Source: Rasiella rasia
GTDB lineage: Bacteria > Bacteroidota > Bacteroidia > Flavobacteriales > Flavobacteriaceae
DNA length: 64,000 bases
Assembly (NCBI RefSeq): GCF_011044175.1
Contig: NZ_CP049057.1
Location: 759,501 to 823,500 of the forward strand
Reading direction: 5' to 3'
Shown: positions 26,479-35,619 of the stretch, piece by piece
Position numbering within the stretch: position 1 is the stretch's first letter
Layout: every line of letters starts with the position of its first letter
Made by a program: the position numbers and the translations under genes
The notes under the pieces: model-generated
Database searches by the model: none
Told to the model about the DNA's origin: nothing
Seen by the model: the letters and a program-made list of their open reading frames with translations, nothing else

Positions 26479-26689
26479 GGGCAACAACGCATATAATACA
26501 GCGTTCACATTCGGCTTTAATTAAATTTCCTAACTTTATAAAAAATTGATACATCGGATAAAACCGATAGGCGGCGCCACTGCCCTGACGACGCTAAAGC
26601 CAGATGCTACGCCACGTTGCTACTCCGCATCTAAGCCCAGCCGAAGCAGCCGCTCATTACCCGCCGTATCATATGCAAAACCGTTGTGC
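26479..26689 (+). repeat. attC-like site 26, family A
   Basis: 211 bp. R' GGGCAAC (26479-26485) mirrors GTTGCCC at 25988; R'' GTTGTGC (26683-26689). Confidence 0.85.
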
Positions 26690-26694
26690 AACAT

Positions 26695-27279
26695 ATGAGA
26701 AAAACCGTACGACATATTAAAAAGAGAAATCGATTCTCAATTATTTTTCCAATTTTAACAATAATCGCGATTGGAATTCTATTTACGTTTTCATCATTTT
26801 ATGAAAAGAGTTGGTCTTATAATTGGAATGGAATTAGTGAGCAAATTAGAGATAGCATAAAAGTTGCAGAATATGGTGGGATTTCAAGTGGAGTTGTTGG
26901 CGTGTCAGGAAGAAAACCAAAACAATTTGACCGACGAATTTGGATAATGAAAAATGCTACTGAAAAAGAACTCTTAAATCTTACTGAATACCCTAGTGGC
27001 ACAATTAAAGCTATTGCCTATGAAGGCCTTTTGCGTAGAAAAGATTATAAAGATAAAACAAGTTTGGTTCTCAAATCATTAAAAGATACTGAATACCCAA
27101 TTGAATACCAATCTGGTTGCTTATCTTCAAAAATGTATGTTGGTGAATATTTGATTAATCAAGTATTATTTTTAGATAATCAAGGTCCTCCTTTACCTGA
27201 AAGTTTTGTCAATTACAGAAAAGAAAAATATGATGTTGATAAAATAATGAAGGAATATTTGAAACTTAAAAAACTATGA
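26695..27279 (+). CDS. membrane-anchored hypothetical protein
   Basis: 194 residues from the ATG at 26695. A basic N-terminus precedes one membrane segment (about 17-37); the rest is soluble, probably outside the cytoplasm. It contains ATEKELLNLTEYPSGTIKAI, a helical-repeat-like stretch of the kind seen in small HEAT-like proteins. Unrecognised. Confidence 0.6.
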   Translation: MRKTVRHIKKRNRFSIIFPILTIIAIGILFTFSSFYEKSWSYNWNGISEQIRDSIKVAEYGGISSGVVGVSGRKPKQFDRRIWIMKNATEKELLNLTEYPSGTIKAIAYEGLLRRKDYKDKTSLVLKSLKDTEYPIEYQSGCLSSKMYVGEYLINQVLFLDNQGPPLPESFVNYRKEKYDVDKIMKEYLKLKKL

Positions 27280-27288
27280 TGATACGTT

Positions 27289-27559
27289 GCACAACAACGT
27301 ATATAATTTATGGCTTAGTTGAGTAAGAGAATTAAACTTCCTACATTTTTTCACTAACTTGTCATTCGGATAAAATCGGCGAGGCTTGCCACCCGAAACC
27401 GCGCTTTTACGCTGGCTAAATTGAAAAATTCGGCTCAATCAAGCGCTCAACGCTCAATTCGCTTTAGAATACATAGTCTAGGGTGGATTTCGTAAGAAAG
27501 GCTCATTAAGCCACCCTAGCAAGCTAAGTCGCCACAAATCATATACAAGACCGTTACCT
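27289..27559 (+). repeat. attC-like site 27, family B
   Basis: 271 bp. R' GCACAAC (27289-27295) mirrors GTTGTGC at 26683; R'' GTTACCT (27553-27559). Confidence 0.85.
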
Positions 27560-27574
27560 TTAATTGCATTAACA

Positions 27575-28270
27575 ATGCCATATAATAAAATAGTTCCTCC
27601 AAAGTATAATGAGACGAATGCAGTTTTAAACAGTTACTTTTATTTTGATCAAGCTATTATTTCGACATTGGATTTTGCTCTTGAAGATCTTACTGACTTG
27701 TATAATTTATCAATTGAACCGATAATAAAAAAGGATGAATTCTTAACCGAACAAGCTCGGAAGCACCCAATTCCTATGGACATAGAAACCGACGAGGATT
27801 ATCGATTAATGCGAATAAATCAAGGAATCAGCGAACAGGGTTCAAAAATTAATAGCATGGCAAGTTTTCTAAATCAAGTCACAGCTATCTATTTATGGGT
27901 TATAGTAGAACAAACTGAAAACAAGCTTATAAATCTTATCGAAAACACTTTGCAAGGTAATGATAAGCATAATGGTTTTACTGATTGGAAAAGACGAAAA
28001 AAGTATTTTAAAGCACTAAACGTGAAGGTCGAAGGATTTAAAGCATATTTTGATGTTTTGGAACTTCAGAAATTCAATAATAAAGCCAAACACTTAGGAA
28101 AAGTTGATAAAGAATTAGCCAATATTAAGACTTTTAAAGGAAAGGAGAATATACCGCTTGAGCATGTAACAGTTCCTATAGAAAAATACCTTAATCAAAG
28201 CTATTATTATATTCTGGAACTTTTTAATCAAGTTGCGAAAGAAATTTTTCCTAAAAAAAATGAACTATAA
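27575..28270 (+). CDS. hypothetical helical protein, possibly HEPN-like
   Basis: 231 residues, almost all helical by composition, no export signal. Near residue 165 it reads FDVLELQKFNNKAKHLG, which recalls the RxxxNxxxH surroundings of HEPN proteins without the exact motif. I would not call it HEPN without structural comparison. Single gene of cassette 27554-28470. Confidence 0.5.
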   Translation: MPYNKIVPPKYNETNAVLNSYFYFDQAIISTLDFALEDLTDLYNLSIEPIIKKDEFLTEQARKHPIPMDIETDEDYRLMRINQGISEQGSKINSMASFLNQVTAIYLWVIVEQTENKLINLIENTLQGNDKHNGFTDWKRRKKYFKALNVKVEGFKAYFDVLELQKFNNKAKHLGKVDKELANIKTFKGKENIPLEHVTVPIEKYLNQSYYYILELFNQVAKEIFPKKNEL

Positions 28271-28284
28271 TACATGCAACTAAA

Positions 28285-28476
28285 AGGTAACAACGCATAT
28301 ATCACAGCGGTCACGGGCGGCTCGAATTAAATTCCCTAACTTTATCAAAACAACAAACAAGCGGAAAGGAACATAGTTGCGGCGCCACTGCCCTGCTGAT
28401 TCTCACGCTGACGCTTCCAACGCCCAGCCGAATCAGCCGCGCATCACCCGCCGTGCCATATGCAAGACCGTTGTAC
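28285..28476 (+). repeat. attC-like site 28, divergent family A
   Basis: 192 bp. R' AGGTAAC (28285-28291) mirrors GTTACCT at 27553; R'' GTTGTAC (28470-28476). Stem GCATATATCACAGCG against CGCCGTGCCATATGC keeps the mismatches at positions 7 and 12 although other bases changed. Confidence 0.8.
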
Positions 28477-28493
28477 ACCATTTGAACGAACCA

Positions 28494-29393
28494 ATGAAAA
28501 TCATTTTTTGCGATAGCGTAATTGACAATAAAGTAGTCGAACCTGACTACCAGTCGGAATTTGATTCCGCAAAAGAAAATGAATTTGAGACACACATTTT
28601 CAGTTTCGAGGAACTGACTGATGGAAACATAAATGGAGCACTAAAGTTCATTAAAAGTTCTGACACAAAAGAATTTGGAATTTATCGTGGTTGGATGATG
28701 ACACCAAAGGTTTATGAACAATTCTATAATGGACTTTTAAAAAAGAATATTGAGTTAATCAATAATCCAACTGAATATGAACATTGCCATTACTTACCGA
28801 ACTCTTACGACAAAATTGTTGGAGAAACACCAAAATCAAATTGGACTAAAGATTTATCAAAAGCTAAAATCATTGAACTAACTAATGAATTTGGAGATAA
28901 GCCGATAATCGTGAAGGATTTCGTGAAATCTGAAAAACACAACTGGAATGATGCCTGTTTTATTCCAAACGCTTCTGACAAAACTAAAGTGGAAAAAATT
29001 GTCGACAGGTTTTTGGAATTAAGAGGCGACTATTTGAATAAAGGAATTGTATTTCGTGAATTTGAGGAATTGGAATTTTTGACTGACCACTCAAAAAGTG
29101 GAATGCCTTTAACTAAAGAATTTAGAATTGTATTCTTGAATAAGAATGTAGTCCAAATCTATAATTATTGGGACGAGGGAAATTATGACTCTGAAATACC
29201 AGATATTGATTTCTTTAAAAATATTGCGGAAAGTATAGAAAGTAACTTCTTCACAATGGATGTTGCAAAAAAGAAAAATGGAGGTTGGATAATAATGGAA
29301 TTGGGAGACGGACAAGTTGCTGGACTTCCTGACAATGCGAATAGAAACATATATTATAAACAAATAAAAAACGGTGTACAACAATGGCTATAA
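28494..29393 (+). CDS. ATP-grasp domain protein
   Basis: 299 residues from the ATG at 28494. The C-terminal half has ATP-grasp features of the DUF4343-like group: KPIIVKDFVKSEKHNW, GIVFREFEELEFL, and WIIMELGDGQVAGLPD, which would bind ATP and metal. It should ligate a carboxylate to an amine or thiol on an unknown substrate. The final QWL and stop are encoded by site 29, so the frame ends inside the recombination site. Confidence 0.72.
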   Translation: MKIIFCDSVIDNKVVEPDYQSEFDSAKENEFETHIFSFEELTDGNINGALKFIKSSDTKEFGIYRGWMMTPKVYEQFYNGLLKKNIELINNPTEYEHCHYLPNSYDKIVGETPKSNWTKDLSKAKIIELTNEFGDKPIIVKDFVKSEKHNWNDACFIPNASDKTKVEKIVDRFLELRGDYLNKGIVFREFEELEFLTDHSKSGMPLTKEFRIVFLNKNVVQIYNYWDEGNYDSEIPDIDFFKNIAESIESNFFTMDVAKKKNGGWIIMELGDGQVAGLPDNANRNIYYKQIKNGVQQWL

Positions 29394-29506
29394 GTAATTG
29401 CTTGTTCTCGCCTACTTCTGAAAATCCTCGAGGATTTTCAGTTTGGTGTGTACTTGCTAAGTTAAGTGCTAAACCACGCAACTACTCATAGCCGAGACCG
29501 TTGGCA
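29376..29506 (+). repeat. attC-like site 29, family F
   Basis: 131 bp. R' GTACAAC (29376-29382) mirrors GTTGTAC at 28470; R'' GTTGGCA (29500-29506). Stem GGCTATAAGTAATTGC against GCAACTACTCATAGCC. The centre holds a perfect 24 bp palindrome at 29418-29441. Confidence 0.85.
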
Positions 29507-29527
29507 ACAATTTGAACCGAATGCAAA

Positions 29528-30328
29528 ATGAGAAACTATCTTTTACTTTTTATCATAATCGGACTAATGAATTCGACATTAGGATTTTCTCAAGATGTGA
29601 ATATCAAAATCGGAATTAAAGACAGCATTCAATCCAAGAATCTGAATGAGAATAGAGCATTTATCATAAATCTTCCGAAAGATTACGAAACTTCAAATAA
29701 GACCTATCCTGTTTTATACGTTTTGGACGGATTACAAAGCAACTTAATAGAAGCTATAAACGTGACGAACAAACTTCGGACTGAAATGATAATCGTTGCA
29801 ATACCAAATACAGACCGAAATAGAGATATAATGCCATTAAGCACACCAACATATGAAGTTGACAATCCTGGAGCTGAAAATTTTCTCTCATTCATTGGAA
29901 ATGAACTAATTCCACATATTGAGAAAAATTATCGTACAAATGGAACAAGGACTATTAGAGGAAGGTCGTTGAGCGGATTATTCGTAATGTATGCTTTTCT
30001 GGTAAAACCAGAATTGTTTGACAATTATATTGGAAATAGTGCAGGATGGTACGCGGATATGGATTATTATTTTGGAACCTTAACTGACAAATCTTTTAAA
30101 AACAAAGACCAATTTATTGGCAAAATGCTATTTGTTGCTAACTCTTTAGCTGACCCATTTGACCCTAAAAAAGAAGTTCATACTGCAATGCTCGAATTTT
30201 CAAAAAAAGTAAAATCTGAATTAGGAGCGAGACTATCATTCAAGTACGTAACCTACGACAATTATGGACACGTTCCTTATCCGAGTTTTTATGACGGATT
30301 GAAATACGTTTTGAATAATAATGAATAA
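29528..30328 (+). CDS. exported esterase, alpha/beta hydrolase (esterase D-like)
   Basis: 266 residues with signal peptide (about 1-22). The nucleophile elbow is GRSLSG near residue 145-150 with Ser about 148; YPVLYVLDGLQSN and NYGHVPYPSFYDG (catalytic His) fit the putative esterase family that includes siderophore esterases. A relative with a C-terminal TPR region is encoded at 52356-53576 in another cassette. Leader and cassette arms pair around GTTGGCAACA and TGTTGCCAAC. Confidence 0.8.
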   Translation: MRNYLLLFIIIGLMNSTLGFSQDVNIKIGIKDSIQSKNLNENRAFIINLPKDYETSNKTYPVLYVLDGLQSNLIEAINVTNKLRTEMIIVAIPNTDRNRDIMPLSTPTYEVDNPGAENFLSFIGNELIPHIEKNYRTNGTRTIRGRSLSGLFVMYAFLVKPELFDNYIGNSAGWYADMDYYFGTLTDKSFKNKDQFIGKMLFVANSLADPFDPKKEVHTAMLEFSKKVKSELGARLSFKYVTYDNYGHVPYPSFYDGLKYVLNNNE

Positions 30329-30337
30329 AAAAACTGT

Positions 30338-30468
30338 TGCCAACAATGGCTATAAGTAATTGCTTGTTCTCGCCTACTTCTGAAAATCCTCGCGGATTTT
30401 CAGTTTTGTGCGTACTTGCAAAGTTAATTGCTAACCCAAGCAACTACTCATAGCCGAGACCGTTGTAG
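30338..30468 (+). repeat. attC-like site 30, family F
   Basis: 131 bp. R' TGCCAAC (30338-30344) mirrors GTTGGCA at 29500; R'' GTTGTAG (30462-30468). Confidence 0.85.
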
Positions 30469-30483
30469 TGCATTTGAGAAAAA

Positions 30484-30870
30484 ATGAAACCTGAATTAAA
30501 ATATATCGAATTGAAAAGCGGATTTGGATATAATGGACCAGCTTGGATTGGAATGGCTGAATTTTCGAAATCTGGACGGACTGTGTATTTCAATGGAAGA
30601 GCACTTAAAAATTCAAATGCTCAAGGAATTGCAGGAAATTACTTTGATATAGAAAACGGAGACGAATATTGGGTTTCTGGAATTAAGAAAAATGGAACTG
30701 ATAGACATTGGGGTGGTGGTGGAAAGATAATGATAGACAAAAATATTGTTGAGCTCTATTTGAGTCTAGTTGATTTTAATGTTTTAGACAAAAATCACTT
30801 TGAATTGACTGAAATAAAAACAACTGACAAACAAAGATTTACGGAGTTAGAAAATAAAAAACTTAATTGA
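30484..30870 (+). CDS. conserved hypothetical protein
   Basis: 128 residues, soluble. It belongs by appearance to a widespread small family with KYIELKSGFGYNGPAWIGMAEFSKSGRTVYFNG near the start and DEYWVSGIKKNGTDRHWGGGGKIMID in the middle; I know the pattern as a conserved uncharacterised protein. Its stop overlaps the start of the next gene. Confidence 0.7.
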   Translation: MKPELKYIELKSGFGYNGPAWIGMAEFSKSGRTVYFNGRALKNSNAQGIAGNYFDIENGDEYWVSGIKKNGTDRHWGGGGKIMIDKNIVELYLSLVDFNVLDKNHFELTEIKTTDKQRFTELENKKLN

Positions 30871-31313
30871 AAACCTTGACCGAAAATAAATTACATAAAC
30901 TTTATAAACTGATTGCATATACTCTAATTGCAGTAAGTCTGATTTTGATTTTAATACCAATCAAAAACTTATCAGTTCAAGATAAATTTGGAATTGCATT
31001 AGTTATGAATATTGGTTTTCATATGTTTTATCATCTCATTAGTATTGTACCAATAAAGCAACTGAATTGGGTAAAAGGCAATTCAACAGTACAAAATCTT
31101 GCTTTCAAAGCTATTATGGTAATATCTTATTTTATTCCAATTGCTTGTATTTTGGCTTCAGTTATGATTATTACAGAATCGTTTTCAAATCAAGAATATT
31201 ACAAGCTGACTATACTTTTAGTTTTTTCGGGAGTAATACTTGGCGCACGTAAATTAAATTTAAAATTAAAGGATTGGAAAAAAACGCACTACAACAACGT
31301 GTATAAAACATAG
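30867..31313 (+). CDS. membrane protein, four predicted segments
   Basis: 148 residues from a TTG that overlaps the upstream TGA; no ATG fits better. Four hydrophobic segments (about 14-32, 43-65, 80-102, 110-126). The end (THYNNVYKT) is encoded by site 31, so the frame runs about 25 bp into the recombination site. Second gene of a two-gene cassette; function unknown. Confidence 0.6.
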   Translation: MKTLTENKLHKLYKLIAYTLIAVSLILILIPIKNLSVQDKFGIALVMNIGFHMFYHLISIVPIKQLNWVKGNSTVQNLAFKAIMVISYFIPIACILASVMIITESFSNQEYYKLTILLVFSGVILGARKLNLKLKDWKKTHYNNVYKT

Positions 31314-31485
31314 CTAGCGAAGGCTTTCCGAGAGGTTTGAGTTTATTTACAATGCCCGCCAAATTTTTAAATTTGGCTTTTAAAATTGATAAATTAAAAA
31401 CAAAATATAAAAATTCGGCTCTGTGTTTAATCCGAAAAATTAGCGTCTTTTTACACGCTACGTTTCATACACAAGACCGTTGCCC
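31289..31485 (+). repeat. attC-like site 31, family E
   Basis: 197 bp. R' CTACAAC (31289-31295) mirrors GTTGTAG at 30462; R'' GTTGCCC (31479-31485). Confidence 0.85.
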
Positions 31486-31537
31486 ACAATTAAAAAAAGC
31501 AGTTCCCTAATCGAAATGAACAGTTCACTCATTATAA

Positions 31538-31569
31538 TTTTTGAATATAAAAAAAGGATTATAGTTTTG
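31538..31569 (+). promoter_or_regulatory. Bacteroidetes-type promoter
   Basis: TTTTTG (31538-31543) as -33 and TAGTTTTG (31562-31569) as -7, 18 bp apart, matching TTTG-N19-TAnnTTTG well. It lies 17-48 bp before the ATG at 31586 and is the best promoter I can point to in the window; this cassette probably carries its own promoter. Confidence 0.6.
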
Positions 31570-31585
31570 GAGAAACAACCGAATT

Positions 31586-32338
31586 ATGAATAAAAAAATT
31601 CTTGTCTTATTTCTCATTTTTCCAACTTTACTGATAAGCCAAAATGATTGTGGAAAATTTATTGAGAAATATATTCCGACTGACCTAAATGACGCAATTG
31701 CTTTTTTTGAATGTAAGTGGTCAGAAGAAAATTTAAACGAATTTAAAAACAAAGAGGAACAAAAGGCAACTTCTGAATTACATTTCGGAACTGGAAGGTC
31801 ATTAAGAAACAATTGGAAACTTTGGGCTGGAACATCTGAATTATCAAAATTTTTTAGAGATTTAGGAATAAATCATCCTGATGATATGTCAGGAATAATT
31901 TTGACTTCGCTTCATCGAAAACTCAACGGAATTGAAATAAAATTAGATAATCAAATAAAGTATTACAAAGATTATTGGGCAGAATCCGAACGTAAAGAAA
32001 CTGAAAGAAAAAACAAAGAGTTTAGCGAATACAAAATCGGAGATATTGTCGAATTTACTTTTGACTATGATTTCGTTTCTAAAAAACAAGAAGAGAAATG
32101 GATGGACGACAAATGTTATGCAACTGCAATAATTCAAGACTTGAACTCTGAAAAGTTGGAATTAAAAATTAAACTCAAAAAAAGTTGCGACCCAAAAGGT
32201 ATTGTTATTTTAAAGTATGATGTTTGGGAAGAGATTGATGGCAAATATGAAAAAACAGCAGAGGACAAAATTGAGATTATGAAAAAAGGAGAAACACGCT
32301 GGAGTTCTTATGAATTATGGGACATTGTCGAAAAATAA
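31586..32338 (+). CDS. exported DUF6794-like protein
   Basis: 250 residues with signal peptide MNKKILVLFLIFPTLLISQ. The region about 25-125 (KYIPTDLNDAIAFFECKW..., HFGTGRSLRNNWKLW, FRDLGINHPDDMSGIIL) fits the pattern of the DUF6794 family common in Flavobacteriia. A charged C-terminal domain follows. No enzymatic role is known to me. Confidence 0.65.
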   Translation: MNKKILVLFLIFPTLLISQNDCGKFIEKYIPTDLNDAIAFFECKWSEENLNEFKNKEEQKATSELHFGTGRSLRNNWKLWAGTSELSKFFRDLGINHPDDMSGIILTSLHRKLNGIEIKLDNQIKYYKDYWAESERKETERKNKEFSEYKIGDIVEFTFDYDFVSKKQEEKWMDDKCYATAIIQDLNSEKLELKIKLKKSCDPKGIVILKYDVWEEIDGKYEKTAEDKIEIMKKGETRWSSYELWDIVEK

Positions 32339-32342
32339 CTGT

Positions 32343-32555
32343 GGGCAACAACGCATATAATACAGCGGTCACATCCGGCTATCATTAAATTTCCTAACTT
32401 TAAAGAAAATTTGGTACAGCGGATAAATACGTAATGGCGGCGCCACTGCCCACGGCTGATTCGCACGCTGCGCTTCCCACTTTCGCTGACGCAAAATGTT
32501 GGCACTGCCGAAGCTGCCGCTAAAACCCGCCGTATCATATGCAAACCCGTTAGCC
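32343..32555 (+). repeat. attC-like site 32, family A
   Basis: 213 bp. R' GGGCAAC (32343-32349) mirrors GTTGCCC at 31479; R'' GTTAGCC (32549-32555). Type A2 centre. Confidence 0.85.
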
Positions 32556-32573
32556 ACAATTAAAATCAAAGAA

Positions 32574-33488
32574 ATGAAAAAAATATTACTACTTCTGACT
32601 TTAATATTAGGGTTTACATTTTGTTATAGTCAAAACGATTGCTCTCAAGGTGATGGTACCTTTCGATATGAAGCAAAATTATATATCGTAAATGTACCAA
32701 GCGAATTTGATAAAAATGACTTTATTAATCATATTATCAGTCTTGATAACATTTCTAATGAAGATTTAGCAATTCTAAATGAACACATAACATTAGTTTA
32801 TAAAACCTTTCCCTCGCAAAATCCACACACGACGGTGACTATTGTGACTACGCTAGATGTATTCTCAATATTAGATGATTTAAATAATTCAATTGAATTT
32901 CATTATTGCGTAGTTAACGATTGTTCATGGAGTGATGGAACGTTTAGATATTATGCATTATTAACGAGTACTGATGTTCCAAACGACTTTGACAAAGATG
33001 ATTTTATCGACTTTATTATTGGAATTGATATTATATCAAATGAAGATTTAACAATACTTGAAACACACATTACATCTGTTGAAAAAGCTTTTCCATCATC
33101 ACAATCTGATCTGCTTAAAAGAGTTGTTGATGTTGAAGCGACTTTAGAGATATATTCAATATTAACTGATTTAAATAACGCCATTGAACATAACTCATGT
33201 AATAGTGAGGCTATTTTAGAAATAAATGATTATAACAAACACAAAAATTCAATTATATATCCCAATCCAGTTACCGAACATTCTATTCTCGAAATTAATT
33301 CGAATTCCAACAATATTAAAATAGATTTAATAAATAGTTTAGGTCAAATAATTCATTCCGAGAGAGTCTCAAAAAAAACTATTATTGAGCTAAGAAATTT
33401 TCCTAAAGTTATTGGGGTTTCATTTCTAAATATTCAAGACTTAACAAATGGAACTTTAGAAATATTAAAAATAATTAGGGAAGAATAA
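32574..33488 (+). CDS. secreted repeat protein with type IX sorting tail
   Basis: 304 residues from the ATG at 32574. After a signal peptide (about 1-19) come two tandem repeats of about 90 residues, each opening with NDCS..DGTFRY and containing a FDK.DFI segment, then IYPNPVTEHSILEINSNS..., the type A C-terminal sorting domain of the type IX secretion system. The protein is therefore exported across the outer membrane in a Bacteroidota host, a strong taxonomic marker. Confidence 0.78.
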   Translation: MKKILLLLTLILGFTFCYSQNDCSQGDGTFRYEAKLYIVNVPSEFDKNDFINHIISLDNISNEDLAILNEHITLVYKTFPSQNPHTTVTIVTTLDVFSILDDLNNSIEFHYCVVNDCSWSDGTFRYYALLTSTDVPNDFDKDDFIDFIIGIDIISNEDLTILETHITSVEKAFPSSQSDLLKRVVDVEATLEIYSILTDLNNAIEHNSCNSEAILEINDYNKHKNSIIYPNPVTEHSILEINSNSNNIKIDLINSLGQIIHSERVSKKTIIELRNFPKVIGVSFLNIQDLTNGTLEILKIIREE

Positions 33489-33493
33489 CTGTG

Positions 33494-33762
33494 GCTAACA
33501 ACGTATATAATTTATGGCTCTGTTGGTTAAGGCGATGAAAAGTCGTACAAAAAACATAACTTAGTCCATCGGATAAAAACGGCGAGGCTTGCCATCCGAA
33601 ACAGCGCTTTTACTCCGGCTAAATTGAAAAATTTGGCTAAATCAAGCGCTCAACGCTCAATTCGCTTTAGAATACATAGTCTAGGGTGGATTTCGCAAGA
33701 AGGGCTCATTAAGCCACCCTAGCAAGCAAAGTCGCCACAAATCATATACAAGACCGTTAGCT
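33494..33762 (+). repeat. attC-like site 33, family B
   Basis: 269 bp. R' GGCTAAC (33494-33500) mirrors GTTAGCC at 32549; R'' GTTAGCT (33756-33762). The leader that follows (33763-33834) is AT-rich with nothing recognisable. Confidence 0.85.
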
Positions 33763-33834
33763 ACAAGCACTAAAGAAATATTTAGAAAATTTGAATTAGC
33801 GATTATAAATTTAAGAATACAATTAAAAAATATA

Positions 33835-34956
33835 ATGAAGATACTTATTGCCCATTATACTTTATTTTTGATTTTGCTTTCGTGTGATAGTTCACAGAAA
33901 AATGATTTGGTTAAACAAACCGACAGTCCCAACAACTTCTCGATTTATACTGGCTGGCAGGAATATAACTTACAAGGAAAACCCAGAGAGGTTATTTTTA
34001 AATATGAACGTAACTACGAAATAAATCGGGAAAATTGGAGCTATTACGAAAACGCTAATGAGTTTTGGAGCCATAGCCTATTTAATGGAAGGTTAGTATT
34101 TGATAGTTTAGGTTTTCGAACTTTTACCTCCTTGCGCCATAAAGATTCAATTGGTATTGAAACAAACGATTTTAACAATAGAAACGTAAACAAATACATA
34201 TATGATATTGAGGACTACAAAATTAAGATTGGATTAAGACAACTAGGTGTTCCTAAATTCCCGATTGAACATCCTTACGGAATACAAGTTAATTATTTAT
34301 CCATATATACTCCCACTAACGACACAACTCAGGTTAAATTTGATTACGTAGTAGATAAAAAAAAGATAATTAGAGAAGACATTTATGTTCACGAAGATTC
34401 TTTGACCGATCTCCTACGTCAAGGGAACAACACGTTTGAGAAACGTATTTTCAGTTATGATGAAAAAGATCGCATAATTAAAATGCAGTTTTTGCCAGAT
34501 GAGTACTTGAAGGACGATGGTTTTATGTACAAGATGCAAAACAGGATGGTTAATGATATTGCATTACCAGCAGGGGAAACCAACCTATACACTTATACTT
34601 ATGACGAGAATGACAGGATAACCCAGACGGTGTTGACTATAAATGACTTTAAAGTCTTTCAAGAGGATTATGCCTATGACAATCAAAGCGATTTGCCATT
34701 TAAAGTAAATAGGTTTACACTTTCTACTGTTAAAAGGTATCCCACTAAAAATATGGAATTATATTATGATGATTGGGGAAACCTTACCCAACGTATTGAT
34801 ATAGATGATAATGGCAAACCCGTGCGCTGGCGTTATTATGATTACGAATACGATTCCCATAATAATTGGGTTCGTTTAGATATGTTCATGGAAGGCACAA
34901 AAGAAAAGTCTGAAGAACCTACATTAACCGTGTTTAGAGATATAAAATACTTTTAA
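33835..34956 (+). CDS. lipoprotein with RHS/YD-like repeats
   Basis: 373 residues. Lipobox LILLSC with cysteine at about residue 17. The C-terminal half has repeats of YD type: FSYDEKDRIIKMQF, YTYDENDRITQTVL, LYYDDWGNLTQRID, YEYDSHNNWVRLDM. Such repeats form strand-rich shells in RHS and related surface proteins; here there are only a few, so a small beta-rich surface protein is likely. Cassette 33757-35234. Confidence 0.68.
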   Translation: MKILIAHYTLFLILLSCDSSQKNDLVKQTDSPNNFSIYTGWQEYNLQGKPREVIFKYERNYEINRENWSYYENANEFWSHSLFNGRLVFDSLGFRTFTSLRHKDSIGIETNDFNNRNVNKYIYDIEDYKIKIGLRQLGVPKFPIEHPYGIQVNYLSIYTPTNDTTQVKFDYVVDKKKIIREDIYVHEDSLTDLLRQGNNTFEKRIFSYDEKDRIIKMQFLPDEYLKDDGFMYKMQNRMVNDIALPAGETNLYTYTYDENDRITQTVLTINDFKVFQEDYAYDNQSDLPFKVNRFTLSTVKRYPTKNMELYYDDWGNLTQRIDIDDNGKPVRWRYYDYEYDSHNNWVRLDMFMEGTKEKSEEPTLTVFRDIKYF

Positions 34957-35028
34957 AAGGACTGAATTTTAATTATTTAATATTATCTAACTGCAAGAAC
35001 TTGAAAATAAACATAGTAAAGTGCCAGT

Positions 35029-35240
35029 AGCTAACAACGTATATAATTTATGGCTGGCATTCGTAAAGATTGAACATTTCCACATTTTTTGATTAACTTT
35101 CAACTCGGAATTAATCCGGAAGGCGGCGCCACTGCCCTGCAAACGACACCAGCCAAATGCTGCGCCACTACGCTACTTGCATTTACGCTCTGCCGATTCA
35201 GCCGCAAAGTCGCCACAAATCATATACAAGCCCGTTACCA
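35029..35240 (+). repeat. attC-like site 34, family B'
   Basis: 212 bp. R' AGCTAAC (35029-35035) mirrors GTTAGCT at 33756; R'' GTTACCA (35234-35240). B-type ends (GTATATAATTTATGGC / GCCACAAATCATATAC) around a centre containing GGCGGCGCCACTGCCCTG, the core of family A. Confidence 0.83.
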
Positions 35241-35595
35241 AACATTGGCACTAACGTTAGTTTAAACAAACTGTCTTTACATCGGATTTATTTACGCAGC
35301 TTATCAAACCGAATTCAATATTGGATTCATTCACGCTTTCTTGGAATAGTGTTAAATCTGAAAGATGCGTCCACGGCGGACTCAATTGCGCTTGCGGGAA
35401 ATGTGACAAGAAGATTATCCTTCTGCTGAAAGATTTAATCGCACTCGCAAAGCTCGGGTCGTGCAACGTTAGGTAACAACGCATAAAGTCCATTGCTTAT
35501 TTTTAGATACTCGGAATCAATTGCCATTCGGGAAATCAGGGAAATTCTATGTAACTTGGTCTGGAAGTTCCGCAACGGAACTTTATGCAAAACCG
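35235..35595 (+). repeat. empty cassette type a, copy 4
   Basis: 361 bp; AAACAAACTG and GGATTTATTT variants are shared with copies 5 and b2. No gene seen. Confidence 0.8.
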
Positions 35596-35601
35596 TTGGC
35601 A
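35471..35601 (+). repeat. attC-like site 35, family C
   Basis: 131 bp. R' AGGTAAC (35471-35477), R'' GTTGGCA (35595-35601). Confidence 0.85.
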
Positions 35602-35619
35602 ACAAGTAAAAATTAAAAT

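Noticed and set aside
29418-29441. Rho-independent terminator
   Set aside because: The palindrome is followed by too few T residues and lies in the centre of every F site, so it is better explained as part of the recombination site, though some terminator activity is possible.
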